From positions 17,238,501-17,302,500 of the forward strand of contig OX387200.1 in NCBI GenBank assembly GCA_947561715.1: DNA of 64,000 bases, read 5' to 3'. The notes under the pieces are model-generated. The model had not been told where the DNA came from. It worked only from the letters and a program-made list of their open reading frames with translations, and ran no database searches. Made by a program: the position numbers and the translations under genes. This DNA comes from Ascidia mentula (taxonomy: Eukaryota; Chordata; Ascidiacea; Phlebobranchia; Ascidiidae). This document shows positions 1 to 14,306 of the stretch, piece by piece; position 1 is the first letter of the stretch, and every line of letters begins with the position of its first letter.

Positions 1-3000
1 GATAATTTCCAACGTCGCGTTGGGAGGAGCAAGGTTTCTTTCACGCCTCTGTGGGCGATGGCGAATTCACCAACCGGATGCCGCCAGCGTTACGGGCGTG
101 ACTTGGTGGAGCAATGTAATACTGAGACTAATAGCCACTGTTTGAGGAACGCGTCGTAGGCGAAATTTGCTTTTGCGACGGATGGGATTAAGAGTATTTG
201 ACCTATTGTGTCCCAGGCCTCCGACTTGGACAACAATGGAGCCTCAGTTTGCGCCATCTTTTGTGTTTTCCGTTCTTGTTGGTTATATTAGGCAAAAGCT
301 TTCCTTCTTCTATAAAGTGGGAATGTTTGAAATTCCAACACTCTTTAAACGGCGCCCGTGTCAAGAAGAATCATTTTGAAGTGCGCGGTTTCGTTCAAAG
401 GCGCTAGGGACGCTCGATTGGCAGCAAATCCCAACAAACTTCTGCTTTACTACGAACAGCGGCTGTCACTGCCCTTCACCGACCTATCGAAGTTGGAAAA
501 GCTCTCCGCGGAGTCCTCTCTTTTGAGCCTTTGGGCATTGTCGAATCCTAGGCATAAAACCACAAAACAGTTCAGACCGCCCTAAGAGAACTCCACGAGT
601 GCTTAGGGGCTTTTGTGAATGGCACATGACGCAATCTTGCGTCAAACATGGGTTTATTCATTGTGTACGCCCTCTTTTGTATTCCTTCTGCAATGATTCA
701 CAAATAGTATACGGTGCATATCAGTGTTTACCCAAGCATAAAAATCGTTGAATTGTCGATAAACGTGGTGTTCGTTATGTTCGTTATGTTCGTTATGTTC
801 GTTATGTTCCTTGTGCAAAAAACAACTTGGTGTATGACGGTTCAGTAAATGTCACATGACGACAACATTTTCACCATGATGCTGCAAACTCTGATCTCAA
901 TCTACACATTTCCACCTGACGAATTTAACGTCACAACCCACAGATTTGCTTCGCCTCGTCATTGGAAATTCCCCACGTCAGAGTACTTGTTTGACAGCAA
1001 GGGACAAGTGACACGTGTTCGAAATTGTGTGGAACCTAAAATACACCGATTTCACCACCAATGGGATATCGTGTTTCACGTGTGGAATGTCATTGGTCCC
1101 ATTCAACATCACCGACGCTGACGCGATCAACAGGCTTCAAAGTAGCTCTACGATACTCCGCATGACAAATTATGGTTTTCCTGCCACAGGACCTCTCCAC
1201 TGACAGGAAGTTTAAATAAAGAAAAACGACAGCAATAGAATATAAGAAGGCCACTTACACATACGCTGTAACTTCTCCAATGCTTTGTTAACGGAGTAAA
1301 AACGGAAATTAAGGGAAAAAAGGAAATTTTGTTTTTAAAGTGTGTTACTTTTTGCAGCACAGCACGTACGACAGCGAGGGTAAAGGTCAAATCGGTTTCG
1401 ATGACGTTAGCGTGCGACTTGGGTATCAATAATGTCATCATTATCCCACCGCTAAATGGTTAAAGACGCAAAACGCGGTTATCAAATTGCGTTAACCCCC
1501 AAACTAACTTTTGATCCGCGATGCAGCGACATTCTAACCGTACGAGGCCTTATTACCGTGCTTTTCGCGCATAATTTTTGTAGGTTGGAACGTTTGCATA
1601 CTGGTCGCCCAAATTGCGTTTAGTGTGGCGGGAATCCGAATTAACATTTCTTCGAATTGCTACTTCGCGGCATTGTTCGATTCTTCGAAAGCAGATAACT
1701 CAGGCGAATGTCGACTTCTGACTGGGTTCATCGAAGGTCGAGTTAACGGTCTACTGCTGGATTTCACAAACTATGTGCGGCAACACAATTGCATGCTATG
1801 TAACAGGCTCAGGTGGGCCGCGAAAGTTTCTGCACGTTTTGTGTAAAATCATGAATCTATACAAGCGCTTAAAAGAAAAAATATACAAGTGCCTAAATGA
1901 TATCACTGCAATTATTTTTCCTGTAATCGGATTCTCTTTTATGGCTTGTGCTTGTCGGGTATTCTGCGCCGTATTATTTAGTGTGCCACAGGGGAATTCT
2001 GAAGATCCAAGCATATCGTGGCATTTAAAAGCAAGAATTACTACTGCATCGTCATACCAACTCAACACAAACAAAGATTCTTGTTTAATGAACCGTCAAC
2101 CGCAAGACTTCCTTGCTCTTTAATTTGGAGAAGTCTGGAACGATGCTTTTGAAGCGTTCCAGCTGTGTTACTGTACGCAGTTAAACCTAAATTAGGGTAA
2201 AACACTAGAGAAATTCACAAGCCCGCATAAAAACCTTCACATTGAGTTTTTGCAATCATGTTATATTACAGTGATGTGGTTTATGATTATGAGTGGAAGT
2301 TTATGGAGGTGGGTCGTTTAAAAGTGTATAACGCTACCCATTTGACCTGGAATTTGTTCCGCAAAATGTCAATTATACTGATGTTTAAAGGTTTTGCTCC
2401 CAATTTCTGTGGATTAGTTCGTAATTTAAAAATTAAAACTGGTTCAAAAGTTTTGTATGACCCGCTTGACCTTGTTTATACCTCCTACGCCCCCAACTCG
2501 AAAGCAATTATATTGTTTTAAGGGCGTTTCGCTTCCGCGATTCTGGCAATAGCATTGCACTTAAGGCTTCTGAAAACTTGTAATCTGTCGCGACATGCTC
2601 TCAGGATTGGTTTAAGCAAGGCCGCAAGCACTTGTAGACAAGCTGCTTAGCGCCCAGCAGGCTGCAATCGGACATTTGCTATTTGCATCCCTGCTTTCCA
2701 TAAATGGCAGTCCGATTCAGAGCCACAAATTGGACGTTTAAAGAAAGTCCTATGCGACCGCTCTTGTGGCCTAAATGTCACTTATGTTGCCGGAGAACAT
2801 AAAAGCCCCAAACCGTATTTGAATTTGTTTTTCCCGCTTGCGGACGACGTGACTCATTATTCCGCAAACAGAATCGGATACCGGCGTCTTTTCCACGTAT
2901 ATTCGATGTATACACAGTTTCGTTTGAGAATTGCAAGAGTGCGTCATTGTTGTTAACTAAGATTTAACATTAAGGAGAACGGAATGTCAGTGCTGATGTG

Positions 3001-5939
3001 CCATAGACTTCTAACCTCTTTACAACGAACGACTTAACTTAACACCGGAAAAAGCAAAACTCCGTTCAATTCTCTTTCACCATTTTAGACATTACGTCAT
3101 CGGCCAAGCTTGACAACGAAATCTTGCGTAGTGAACATTCGAAAAGATGTAATTCTTATGGGGGTACATTTTTCCCTCTCCCAACCACCTGTACAACACA
3201 GAACATAAGTTGTTGCCGAGCTAAGAATTGGCCTTTATTTTTGCCACACAAATGACGTCAAACTATTTAAAAACTTTATGCTACGTGAAAAGGTCGTACT
3301 ACTTGTGCCCTACAGGTTGTACAAACGTCGGGACGTGACGACACCACATCCATACTTGGAAGTTTCTTGGTTAGCGCGTGTCCCGTTGGAGCCACAGCTC
3401 TTAATGCAATTTTTAGGAGACCGCTGCGGTCGGGACACTTGTATCTCCACTAGCGCTTTGTGGTGACAAATGTGCTTTCACTTGCGGTTGGAAGCGAGCA
3501 CAGTGTTTTCATATATCCGTAACCCGTGCCCCGGAGATTATATTGTATTGCGAAGCATGTTTGTCGTGTAAAGAATCATAGAAAGTGCCACAGTAAATAT
3601 CCATCACACTTTCGTAGACACGTAGATAACTATGAATGTAATTTTCCTACTTCAGAGGGGTATTTATTTTATAAATGGTACGTCAATTATGTTAATTGCC
3701 GTGTCTCAGCCATTTTGTTCATATCGTTATCAAGGCCAAAGCCAATGGATCCTTATTGACATGTCAAAGTAATTTTTGGAGTTTTGCTCTTGCGAGGAAA
3801 TTCTATTTAAATCCGTTCCGAATAACATGTTTCGAGTCACGGAAAGTGGACATGGCTTTCATAACCGTAGCTTCTTAAAACTGTTTTTCTTCAATTTGAC
3901 TTGGTACGGTACAAACAACAGAACTTCAATGTAAATTGAAAGGTGTGCGGCATAGCGATCATGTACAATACTGTCCCTGTTTTTCAACGACATGGATATT
4001 ACGGGATATCGGTCTGGGGAAAATTTAAATTTTAGGCTCCCGACAGCAGGTAACATGCATTTTTCCTGTTCGATTGGCAAGGCAAGGGGATAATCATATC
4101 CGGCTTGTTATATAGGATGCATATTCCCATACTTATCGATTTCGGCCAGTCCTTGGATATTCGTGAACCGCGCCGGGATTCTTCCGTGATGTCGAATCCA
4201 TGTGCGCGTTCCTCGCGCCGCCATCAAGGACCTGTTTATGCCTAGGGCCACAACACAAATCTATGGGAAGATGGCGGTTTATTTCTGAAAATACAATAAT
4301 TTCGCAACGTCACCAGACCGCATTTCCTTGTCATTTCACGCAAGCAAACTGTCGTGCGCAACAACTAATAATTTGATGTCCTTTCGGCTTGTTTGAGAGT
4401 TTGTGGGAATTCCCAGCACAATTAAGTCACAAAATCCATGTTTGTCACTGCGTAATTTACCAACAAACAAATCACCTTTGCTTCGCCATGAGTTTCCGTA
4501 ATGGAATTTTTAATGGATATAGCTCCCGGCACTAGGCGTGTGCCAAAGTCAGAGAAGTGATATAATTAGGATTTAATGCATGGCATGGGTAAGACTGATC
4601 TTTCATCTGGCCTTTCATCTTGGCCTTATCATCAAAACCAACAACAAACATAACAAATTCTAGTCGCGAAATCCGGCGCAGAGGAAGTGGAAACACAGAC
4701 ACAGCAAGACTGTTGCCGCCCGGTACGTGCCGTTGAAAAACCGGAATTCGATTGTTTCTTGAGGAACGCAAACCGTAAGGTGTGACCTGTCAAAACATAT
4801 CAGCCTGTTGTCTTTTATCAACACGATGTGCGACAAAGTACGCAGAAGACCATGACCTTGACTTGGTGAGAGTCAATCAATACGCCCCACCTTCATGTTA
4901 TCTTTGAACAACAGTAAATATTCATCGTCATTCGTTTTAATGAACCTAATATAGAGCTTTGCGTAGGAAATTTTTTTGAGCGGTCAAGGTTTTGAAATAT
5001 ACATGAAGGCGATGGACGGTTCTCCTCGGAAATTTTTGAACGCATTTATATTTTGATTTAAGAATTCACACCCAACATCTTATGTCATCTAATTATATAC
5101 TTTATGATGATGAGAAGAAAGGACACCTTAAAATACAGGGTTCACAAATATTTCTCTAAGCTTAGTTATTTCTTGAGGGCATGATACGTTCACAATGTCC
5201 CAAATTCAACCTTTAGATATACAGCCCTTTTAAGTCAATTGAAAGATTGTAAGCGAAGAAGTTTTTGACTTCATGGTATAATATGTGGACGTTATAAAAG
5301 TAAAAAGCAAACAAATTTTAGGAGTTAATACATGCGTGCAACATTTATCGTCTTATCAATTCATACATTAGTTTGTATTTCCCAGATGATTGTCATGTAT
5401 TCTGTAGGTAAAAATAAATCTCTTTTCTATATCCGACGGAACCTATAGGATATATATATCCAGGTTTTAACGGTTGTAGACAAAATACAAATTTAGTTGT
5501 AGTGTTCGTGAATTTGATGTCTGCTTCATGACGTTGCCGATCGGTTCGGCGGATTTTGGCCTAATTCAAGCTCATGAGCGCCCACGTTTGGGATAGTAAC
5601 TTAAAATGAAATTGACTGCGATCATAGCTGCACACTACTACTGATATTATAACCAGACACGACAATGAAACAGGGAAATTTAAGAGTAGTGCCTATGATT
5701 TAAAAATACTGCTTAAATGTGTACTTAAAAATATCTTTGTAAGGTTCACCCGTTGGCGAAGAGCCGTAGACTGTGGATTGCGTTTCAATTCTCATTGTAG
5801 GGTGTTTCCCTTTTATAATTGTGTGCAAAACGTCACACGTGTTGGTTTGTTTATGTTGTTGTAACCGTGTTGGAATCGTCAGTATTTAATAAACGCAGCA
5901 TTTGATCAACATATTAGTTTAACGTTTGCCATAGGCTGC
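1..5939. other. Gene-free 5.9-kb interval upstream of THADA
   Basis: I see no exon chain, domain or RNA gene here. Open frames are short, lie on both strands and lack splice-linked continuations. The only simple-sequence feature is a 9-bp tandem repeat near 771-806. An 87-codon ATG frame at 2258-2521 has a short stretch resembling the C-terminal region of purple acid phosphatases, discussed as a finding but not called as a gene. An 8-bp palindromic CRE-like TGACGTCA lies at 3253-3260, but a single site of this length carries little weight. The last part of the interval should contain the THADA promoter. Confidence 0.5.
771..806. repeat. 9-bp tandem repeat, four copies
   Basis: Four uninterrupted copies of TTCGTTATG run head to tail, followed by a partial fifth unit (TTCC). 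It lies in non-coding sequence. A minisatellite of this size is expected to vary in length between individuals. Confidence 0.9.
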
Positions 5940-8900
5940 ATGCAATGCCAAGCAATGGACTCAAAGAAGTTTTTATCATGGTTAAGTGGGTTTCCCGCTG
6001 AAAATGCAAAAGAAAGAAAGGAAATATTGAAGGTAGCCTAATTAATTCAAATTATATATACCCTGATTTTATAGAACAACATAACTTTTGATTTATGAGC
6101 AGGAAATCAAAACATGGAAAATCTGCAGTAATGAAAAAGTTGCAGAAAATCTTTGCACCATAACTGAACAATATCTAAAGGAATGTGGTAGGTGATGTTA
6201 TACATTAGAAATATTTAACATGGGTATGCTTGTTTTGTTTTATTAACACTACATTTCGACAACTACAGATACCATTTCAACAAACACTGCACTTTTTCTT
6301 ACGAACTTGATTGAAGAGGTTAAGGGATGTAGAAATGCCTTTTCTTTATTGGTTCCATGTTTTATTCATGTAGCAAGTGCTACACTCCAAAGTTTTGCAA
6401 ACACCCAACATATTGAGATCATTTCAAAAACAATGAGACTTATATTACAGGTTTGATTATATTTAAAGCCATTGATGTTTTTTAGGTTAAATGTCATTGT
6501 GTTTTTGTAGATTTTGCAGAGTTACAAGGGGTCCATTATTACACATGTTGAAAGTCCAACGAACTGTACCATACAAGAAGACTTCAAGATAATCGGGAAT
6601 GATGTGCTTGAAGCTATGACCAGAAATGATGTAAGCAATATTCTTACCTATGTTGCGGGATATTGATTCTGGTGTATTCCTTTATCATATTGAATACATT
6701 TGTCCCGTTTGATTTGTATCTAAAATGCATTTAATATGTGCAAAGTTGCATGACACTGACATGTTTTATTGCAGAACAGTCTACTTGATACCTCGCAAAT
6801 GTGTGGAACAATTCTTGGGTATATGTTGAGTCAATTTAAAGAAAGTAGTAGTGCTGCTAAGGCTATTATTACTCTGCTCCATAAACAAAACAGTTCTTTT
6901 AGCATAAAGGTATGACATGTAAGGTTTACACAAAGTAGTGTTCTCAAAATCATTTCATAAGAAAATAAAATGTTTTCACAGACAGTTTTATTTGAGGTTG
7001 AATATATATATCTGATAAAAAAACTTACTTTTTGAACTGCATTGTGTAGGTCATGCCCTATGTGAGTCTGGATGTGACCAATCTAAACATGACAGCCTTG
7101 TCAGAAATATGGTTGCTACTTGGTATTCTAAGCTGTTGTAAGCCGGACATACTTCTGTCTGATGATGATTCCAAAACCCAGTTATGGGAAGCTGTTTTTA
7201 ACTGTATTGTTTCATCTTGCAAATCCATGGACTACGTTCTGCAATATCATGCTTTTCGAGGTGGGTTTCTGATTTTGTGTTTGTAAGCAAATTTATTTAT
7301 AACAAAACAGGTTTGCTGATGAACTGTGCTGAAAGTGAATTAATAAGCTTTTTTGTATAACTTCGTTTGCAGCACTTAAACTTTGGTGGGGCAGAAGTCA
7401 CAAGCTAGCATCTCAAACTTCTGAAACCCATATTTTCCTGCAAACAAGTAGTCCATTTGTTGAGGCATCGCTGAACTTGATTTGGAGAAACTGGGACAGT
7501 CAAGTGTGTATCTGTTTTATTTTGCTATTTTGTATTACAAACAATCTCATGTGAAAACAAATAATCAGATGTTAATCCCACTACAGTAAGAATATAATTA
7601 AATTGTTGTGAAGGGATTTTTGATGCGATTGCTGCAGAATGTCTTGTACATTTGTATTTTTAGATATCTGGAGTTCCTGAACTATGCACCAAACTATTTG
7701 AATTAGTTCTTCAAGTCAACAAGGTTGCAGCAAAAGATTCAGCTGAGCTTGCTGGTTTAGCATTTAATCAATTAACGACAACTTCTTCATATGTGAAAGG
7801 AAAATATGGAGTCCTAACAGTTTTAATTAAATTTGTTGGTATAGAAAACTTTCTATCCAAAAATTCCACCTTTTTTGAGTCTCATATAACGTGTCTCGGC
7901 AAAAACCATCTTGCACCGATTATCTCCAGACTATATCAATGCTGCATTGAAGGTGCAAAAAAGGTAAAGTGTTGTACGATGGAACATTGGAAAAGCTGGT
8001 TTGCTCCTAGCCTACTTCAAGCACTTCTGGATAATAATGTTACGATTCAAAAAAATGCATTGCATTACTGGATTTTACCAAACCTAAACTTCCATTCAAG
8101 TGTTTATGATGAGTTGTTGGCAATGATTGACTCAAATTTACATTGCACTGAACCTACAATGCATGAAACACATCTTTTTGTCACCTTGGGCATAATGAAG
8201 TGTGCTAGATGCAATGGGCTAAAGTATTTTTCAGCACTTGATGCAGCAGTTATAAATAAAGGCATCATTTCTTTTGACAATGCAGTCAGGTCAAATGCTT
8301 GGTCCATTGTTTGCATCAGTCACAGACCATCTGACCTTATAACAAGCAAAGAATTTGATTTGGTTACAGAACACCTTCCTTTAAACTTTAACAGTGACTG
8401 TGCTTCGTTTCGAAATGAACTTCTATTTTGTGTGAGTTCGTTTATCCAAAGAGTTGTTATCACATATTGCTATGCTTTGAAAAAGGTAAAAACTTGTGTC
8501 TGAACTTATTGTGTGATTTTTTCATGCAGTTTTATTTGCCTTGACAGAAAGCATCCGATGAATACACAAATAGATGTGTCAAATTTTTCAAATGGGTTTT
8601 GAACTTGTGCAAGGAAGGCTTGGGATCGAATTGTTCATATCAGCGAAAGCAAATTGCACTAAGTGTGTTTACATACTTGTTACAAATGCAAGATTATTCT
8701 AAACAGAGCAAAAAGACAAGGATCGCACCAAAGGATATGGAGACAGTCATTGAGGTTTGGACTTTTGTTAACCTACAGTTGACCTAACAATGCTACTTTC
8801 CCTGTGCATTGCAGGAACTCAAAACAAAAGGTATTAACTTCAGGACAGCAAGCGAAGCAAAACTTTTAGTCACACTTCTTCAAGATGTTGTTCCTGAAGT

Positions 8901-11900
8901 GCGAAATAAAGCTTTTGAATTGCTCCTGAAATATTTTTCCAAGTCAATCCTATGTCAGTTTGTGGATGTCATTCAGAAAACATGTGAGAATCTACTGCAC
9001 AGCCCAAAAGCACAGGATGGCGAATGTGGTGCTTTGATGTTAGGTTTTCTCCTCAATATTGACATACTTGACTGGGAGGTAAATGAAAGGCCCAACATTT
9101 ATTGTATTTTTCAAACATTTCTACAAACAAGACTTCTTCCCCATCTAATCCAACACTTAAAACAACTACAAACTGACTATTTGGATGCATCATATAATTA
9201 CCCAACTTTTGGTTGGCTCTTGGCTTTGTCAAAATGCTGTGATACTTTTGCTACAAAAGCAGATACTTTTTCAGAAACTTGTCAATGGATGGAAATGTTT
9301 TCTATTTTTAACCCACTAGTTGAAAATGTTGCCAAGGTTATAAATCATGTTATGACAAAAATATTTGCTTGTGTTGGTGAAAACGAGGAGTTTGTGGCTT
9401 CAGCCGATTTTCAGGAAATGTCAGTCAGAATTTTGGAAATTGTTTTTCAAGATAAAGTGAATAATATTGGTGATGAACAGGCCATGCTTTCAGTTGACCA
9501 TGAAGTGGTTCTTGCTTCCAGCTGGTTGGTATTGAAGAATGGATGTCAGGCGTTAACATCCATAGTTTTTCTCTTAAATAAACTAAATTCATCTGAAACA
9601 GTTGGAAGTTATCTTCTTCTTCTAGACAAAGTTACCAAAATGTTCATGTCAATCTTGACATCTTGTAGACACCGTGGTGTTATAGAAAGTTGCGCAGAAT
9701 GCCTTAATTTACTTTGTCATCACGTATTTCGATCAAAGTATCTGACCATAACTAATTTTGCTGTTGGCCTTTTGGATGAAGTTTTAAAGTTATTCTCAGA
9801 TGCATGCAACAAAAACTTTGTATCTGGGGGAACCGTTACCCGTCGGTCTGCAGGGTTGCCTTTAATTGTTGAATCAATCTTAAGTGCCTGTGTAGGAACT
9901 AAGTTTTCTGTAGATCTTGTTGAAAAAATAGTGAAGGTCATGGCCACATGTATTTCAGAGCTTTCAGATAAAACATTAAACCATGCGAGTGAAAATTCCG
10001 ACATACCCGCTGTTCATGCATTATATATTCTAAAGCATTTGTTTAAAAACACAACATTGGGTGAGAATATGTTGTGCCATTCAACATTAACTTTTAAAAT
10101 TTCTCTGAAATGCTTGTCTTCTCATATGTGGCTTGTACGCAATGCAGCAACACATCTGCTTGGAGCTGTTTCAAGTAGGATGCTTGGTCAAAAGCACATA
10201 GAAACCACTGACCACTCATCAGCAACCAACTCCCTGACCCTGCAGGAGTTTTTTTCATGGTTCCCAGAAATGCTTCAAATAATGATTGCACACTTGGACG
10301 AGAACAGCGAGATCATTGATCAAAGAAAACTTTTAGGTCCTTCGATATTTCCAATCATTTCCATTTTGTCCAAACTTTCCAATTGCCAAGATTTGTCAAG
10401 TTCTGAAAACTTGCATGTTCTTCTTGATTCTCTGCCGCGTTATCTAACATGTCCATCTTTTGCTGTCAGAAGATCATGTGCTCAAGCAACATTGGGTTTA
10501 AATAGCATTGAAAAGGTCATTTTAATGGCATCCAGCTTCTTGGACAGTATTCCGTATGATAAATGGCACCAAGGTATTAAAAATGTGCATTTGTGTTTAT
10601 TTATGGCTCGTAGGTGTTTACTTTTTGTCTAATTTGGAATCAAGAAATATTACAAAAAGTTTTTGCATATAAATATAGAATTTGTTTAAAAATTGTGAAT
10701 GTTAATGCTATTTATGTTTCATAAGCTGTCTGAATTCATTGCATCTATTTTTGAATATTTTCAGGAACATTGCGCAAACCAATGAGACAAAATACATTGC
10801 ATGGATGGCTTGACTTGATGTACGAAATTTTCAAGCAGTGCAAAATCTGTGAAGGCACGAACCATGATCTGCTGCCCATATGCCAACTACTATTTGAAAG
10901 ACAATGGCTGGGAAATATTTTTTTTAATAAATGTCCATATACTGCAACATTGTTTATCAAAATATTTGGTCTGGCAATGAAAATTTCTTCAGAAGGTACA
11001 AGCACGTTTCAAGAGTCCCTCCTTCAAGTTGTACTTTACTCTAAAGATGTGAATACTAAGCAAGTAAGTCGCATATTTGTATGTACAACAACTACATTTT
11101 GACCATATGTGTTTGCAGGTAGGCTTTTTTGAATATCTTGAGGAAGCAGTTCTATTTATTTTGAACAAAGCAAACACCGACAAATTTTTTGAGTTGTTAG
11201 AATGCTTGTTTGGTGTTGAATGTCCCAAGATAAGCTTAGCAGTATTACGGTGGATTTACATAAGCTTGAAACCTGAGCATAAGTTTCTTTCAATGGAAAG
11301 AACTTTAAAAATGTTACTGAAATATATGGAACAATCAACTTCACTGGGACCCGAAAATGTGCAGATTTTCTCAGATATTTTGTTACTGGTTGGCGAAAAT
11401 GTCTCATTTGAAGTATTTATGGCTTATTCTTCAAAATTACAACAGTTACCTAAAAGTTTTAAGAAACTCAGCTGTACATGCAGCAATATTTTATCACTTT
11501 CATGTCTCGTTGAGTACCAGCTAAAAACCTTGAATGCAAAAGATTTACCAGAAGCATGTCATATCACTGAATGGATTTTCACAGTCTCAAAGCATACTTA
11601 CATCAATCAAGCCTCTGAACCACTCAGACTTGCCTCTGCCTCTGGACTATGTAAAATAGGACACAAAGTTCTTCAGTATCTTACTGAAATCATTGGGATT
11701 CCCAATGTTGGAAAGGTGAGCACATATTTCCCTTCTGTATACTTTTCCCACTCTATAATATTTTTTATGTAGGAAAAGGTTGAAGAGTATTTAAATTTGG
11801 CAAGTTCTATTTACAAAACTGCTTTGGGTCATTTACATGATGAGCAATCTAATATCCGTGAAGAAGCTTGCAAATTTGTTTCTTATTTAACATCTTCTAC

Positions 11901-12988
11901 AGTCATTTGTTATCCTAGTGTTGCCACAAAGGTACAGATTTTTATTGTTGAGATAAAAATTATTAGAATTTGGAAAAATATTTTGTTTCTTGAAGCAACT
12001 TCTTGCACATATAAAGGAACAAATTTCTCATCATTGTCACACTATGGGAATGTTGTTGGAGTTTGTTATGGAGATATCTTGTTTGCCTGTGTTGAATAGG
12101 TTAGTTTCAATCTGTAGAATATTGTGAATAAATATTCAGCTGGTAATATTCTTTTTGCAGTTCAAGTTTAAGCCTGTTTGAACAAGAAGCCTTCAATCTC
12201 TTCGTTGAGCCGTGTTTTGTGGCTAAAGAAATAATTGCATTTGTCAAGGTAGAGATTTGCTTCTGTCTTCTGTCAGTTAAGGGGTGTTAATAAATGACTA
12301 ATTGTAACTATTTTGCAGGAATTACTAAACCATTGTATTGATATACCAAGCCCTTGGTGGCAAACCAATTATAATATTGGATGTTTGAGACTCAAACACA
12401 TTGTTGATTGTTTACCTCAATCTGGTAAGATTGTTGTGTGTCAACCTTTTTTTCTAATGTTATTTAGAAAAGTTCATGTTATTAATGGCAAATTCATGAT
12501 GTAAATTTATCAAACTTAATTGCAATTACCATGTTTTTAATTACAATCATCATAAGTGTTTCAGGGACATATCACAAAGATTGAATAACAGTGCAAATTT
12601 TAGATTTGTTTTGTAAAGTTAAATTATTTCTGTGTGTTATTTATTATTTGTGACATTTTATGAAGTACAAAAAATGCAGGTAGTCGGTTATGGCTTGACA
12701 GTGCTATCTGCACTTTGATCCATCTTAACTTTGTCATTGAAAATGTTCCTCAAAATTGCATCTCACTGCAACAAACCAAAAATCACATGATTGTTCTCCA
12801 AAAGGTAAGTGTATTACACCCAATCCAGCCCTTACAATACCAACTAAAAAGAGTAATTTTCAAGCTTTGCTAACTCTGAAATGAATGATTTGTGTTACCA
12901 AAAATACACATTTTTGCAGGTTCATTGTCCACCATTGCAAAAGTACATAATAAATTACTGGCAGGCCGCAAACAAACAAACCAACTGA
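5940..12988 (+). CDS. THADA: THADA / Trm732-type tRNA 2'-O-methylation scaffold, 18 exons
   Basis: Predicted helical-repeat (HEAT/ARM-like) protein of the THADA family. In yeast the orthologue Trm732 partners the methyltransferase Trm7 (FTSJ1) for 2'-O-methylation of tRNA position 32; vertebrate THADA is also linked to thermogenesis and SERCA. Exons: 5940-6032, 6103-6187, 6269-6450, 6511-6630, 6775-6909, 7050-7260, 7373-7503, 7664-8485, 8548-8754, 8815-10573, 10765-11063, 11119-11715, 11773-11931, 11996-12099, 12161-12248, 12319-12424, 12680-12804 and 12920-12988. All junctions are GT-AG and in phase, giving 1,763 aa (human about 1,950). The family signature (DUF2428) lies in the large exon: RRSAGLP near 9842, then ALYILKHLFKNT and WLVRNAATHLLGA near 10020-10180. 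Two in-frame ATGs (5940 and 5955) are possible starts. An AATAAA lies at 13075-13080, about 90 bases past the stop. Confidence 0.9.
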
Positions 12989-13074
12989 ACCCCCTACAAG
13001 AAAACCAAAGAAGAATGGAGGGAGACTCACTTAAAAGTATTGGAAGCAACATTCATGAAAAACAAACACAAAAA

Positions 13075-13080
13075 AATAAA
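13075..13080 (+). terminator. Polyadenylation signal of THADA
   Basis: A canonical AATAAA lies 87 bases after the THADA stop codon, at the expected distance and on the same strand. Confidence 0.6.
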
Positions 13081-13748
13081 TGAATTATTCAAGTCATCAA
13101 AGGCACTATGTTATTTTTTTATCAAGAGTCAAGATAACACAACTTAGTGGCAAGTTTACATGAATATCAAACAGTTTTGGTAATCTCTCCGTGCGATTAA
13201 CTGAGGATATGGTTCCAAATTCGCATAAATATACGTGAAGGTTTTCGGCCCCTTCCTGCTATTTATTAAACAATTGGAACAGGTGTCAGCACACCAAAAA
13301 TATTTTTCAACTACTCAAACAAAGAAATGAAAGGGTTTGAATTATAATAAAGGAACATGTCATTGGGGTCAATACAATACAGTGATAATGCTAATGAACA
13401 ATAGTTGTTGTTTGATTGGAGAGAGATAAGCAACCCAATGTTCCCGGGCAGCTCTTATTAGTCTCTGTTTGGGCTGCAAACATTTGGGTCTTTTGGTACA
13501 CTTCGTTTTGTGGATCCAAAACTTAGTGCAAATGACATATCTGTACGTTTTGTTAAATAAATAAAAACGCCCGGTGTGTTAACAATTAGTGCAAAAGAGT
13601 GAAACTTGCTCTTTGCATGCAAAACATTGCAGACCTCTGCGTTAAAACATTGGAAACTCTGTAAGCACTGAAAATTTTTCATTCAGTCCTAATACTTTTT
13701 GGTGCCCCCATGGTGCCAAATTGCACGTGATGAAATTGCAAAAATACG

Positions 13749-14306
13749 TCATATCAAAATGTCAAAAAGAACTTTAAGAAAGCCAACAAAAATATTCCAC
13801 AACAACGACTCTTCCTCTTCTGCTGGAAATTGTGCATCGCTTTGCATTGGATCATTTGTGTCATAAGTATGTTGGTGAGACTCTGGGTTTTTGACTTTTC
13901 GTTCTTCTGGGAAATGGCTTTGTTTAGATTCATCAATGTACACGCTGAGTTGGAATTTTGAAACAGGGTAGTTTATGTACCCATAAACACCAATACCAAC
14001 TGGCCTCCCATGAAAATGCTGCACCTCAACTGTGTCTTGGTCACAAGTGTCCGACTTCATCGTATAATCTTCCCATGTTGGTTTAAGTGTTTCTGTGGAG
14101 AGATACAGGTCCGCATCTCCATCAAAAGTGTGCAGGGAAATAACAACATGGCCTTCCAGTGTCAGTTTGTAGTAGGTAAAGTTAGTTGCACCAATTTCGC
14201 CATTAAATGTTTGAACGTGAACGAGACCAGTTCCACAAGCAATGTAATTCAAACATATCAGAAATACCAGAGAACAAACTTGAGTCGGCCAAATTTTGCA
14301 CAGCAT
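13749..14306 (-). CDS. C6orf120: UPF0669 protein, C6orf120 homologue, secreted
   Basis: Single-exon gene of 185 aa, close to the vertebrate C6orf120 length (about 190). Residues 1-25 form a signal peptide with a hydrophobic core (CSLVFLICLNYIACG). The body carries family-like motifs: FTYYKLTLEGHVVISLHT, then DGDADLYLS, then DTCDQDTVEV and GRPVGIGVYGY. The beta-rich pattern around DADLYLS resembles bacterial pre-peptidase C-terminal domains. The tail is acidic (EEEES) and ends in a hydrophobic segment (LLWNIFVGFLKVLFDILI), so membrane association is possible. Human C6orf120 is described as a secreted N-glycosylated protein with a possible role in T-cell apoptosis; no enzymatic activity is known. 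The gene converges with THADA. The ATG at 14306 is the first one upstream of the signal peptide. Confidence 0.85.
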   Translation of the reverse strand: MLCKIWPTQVCSLVFLICLNYIACGTGLVHVQTFNGEIGATNFTYYKLTLEGHVVISLHTFDGDADLYLSTETLKPTWEDYTMKSDTCDQDTVEVQHFHGRPVGIGVYGYINYPVSKFQLSVYIDESKQSHFPEERKVKNPESHQHTYDTNDPMQSDAQFPAEEEESLLWNIFVGFLKVLFDILI

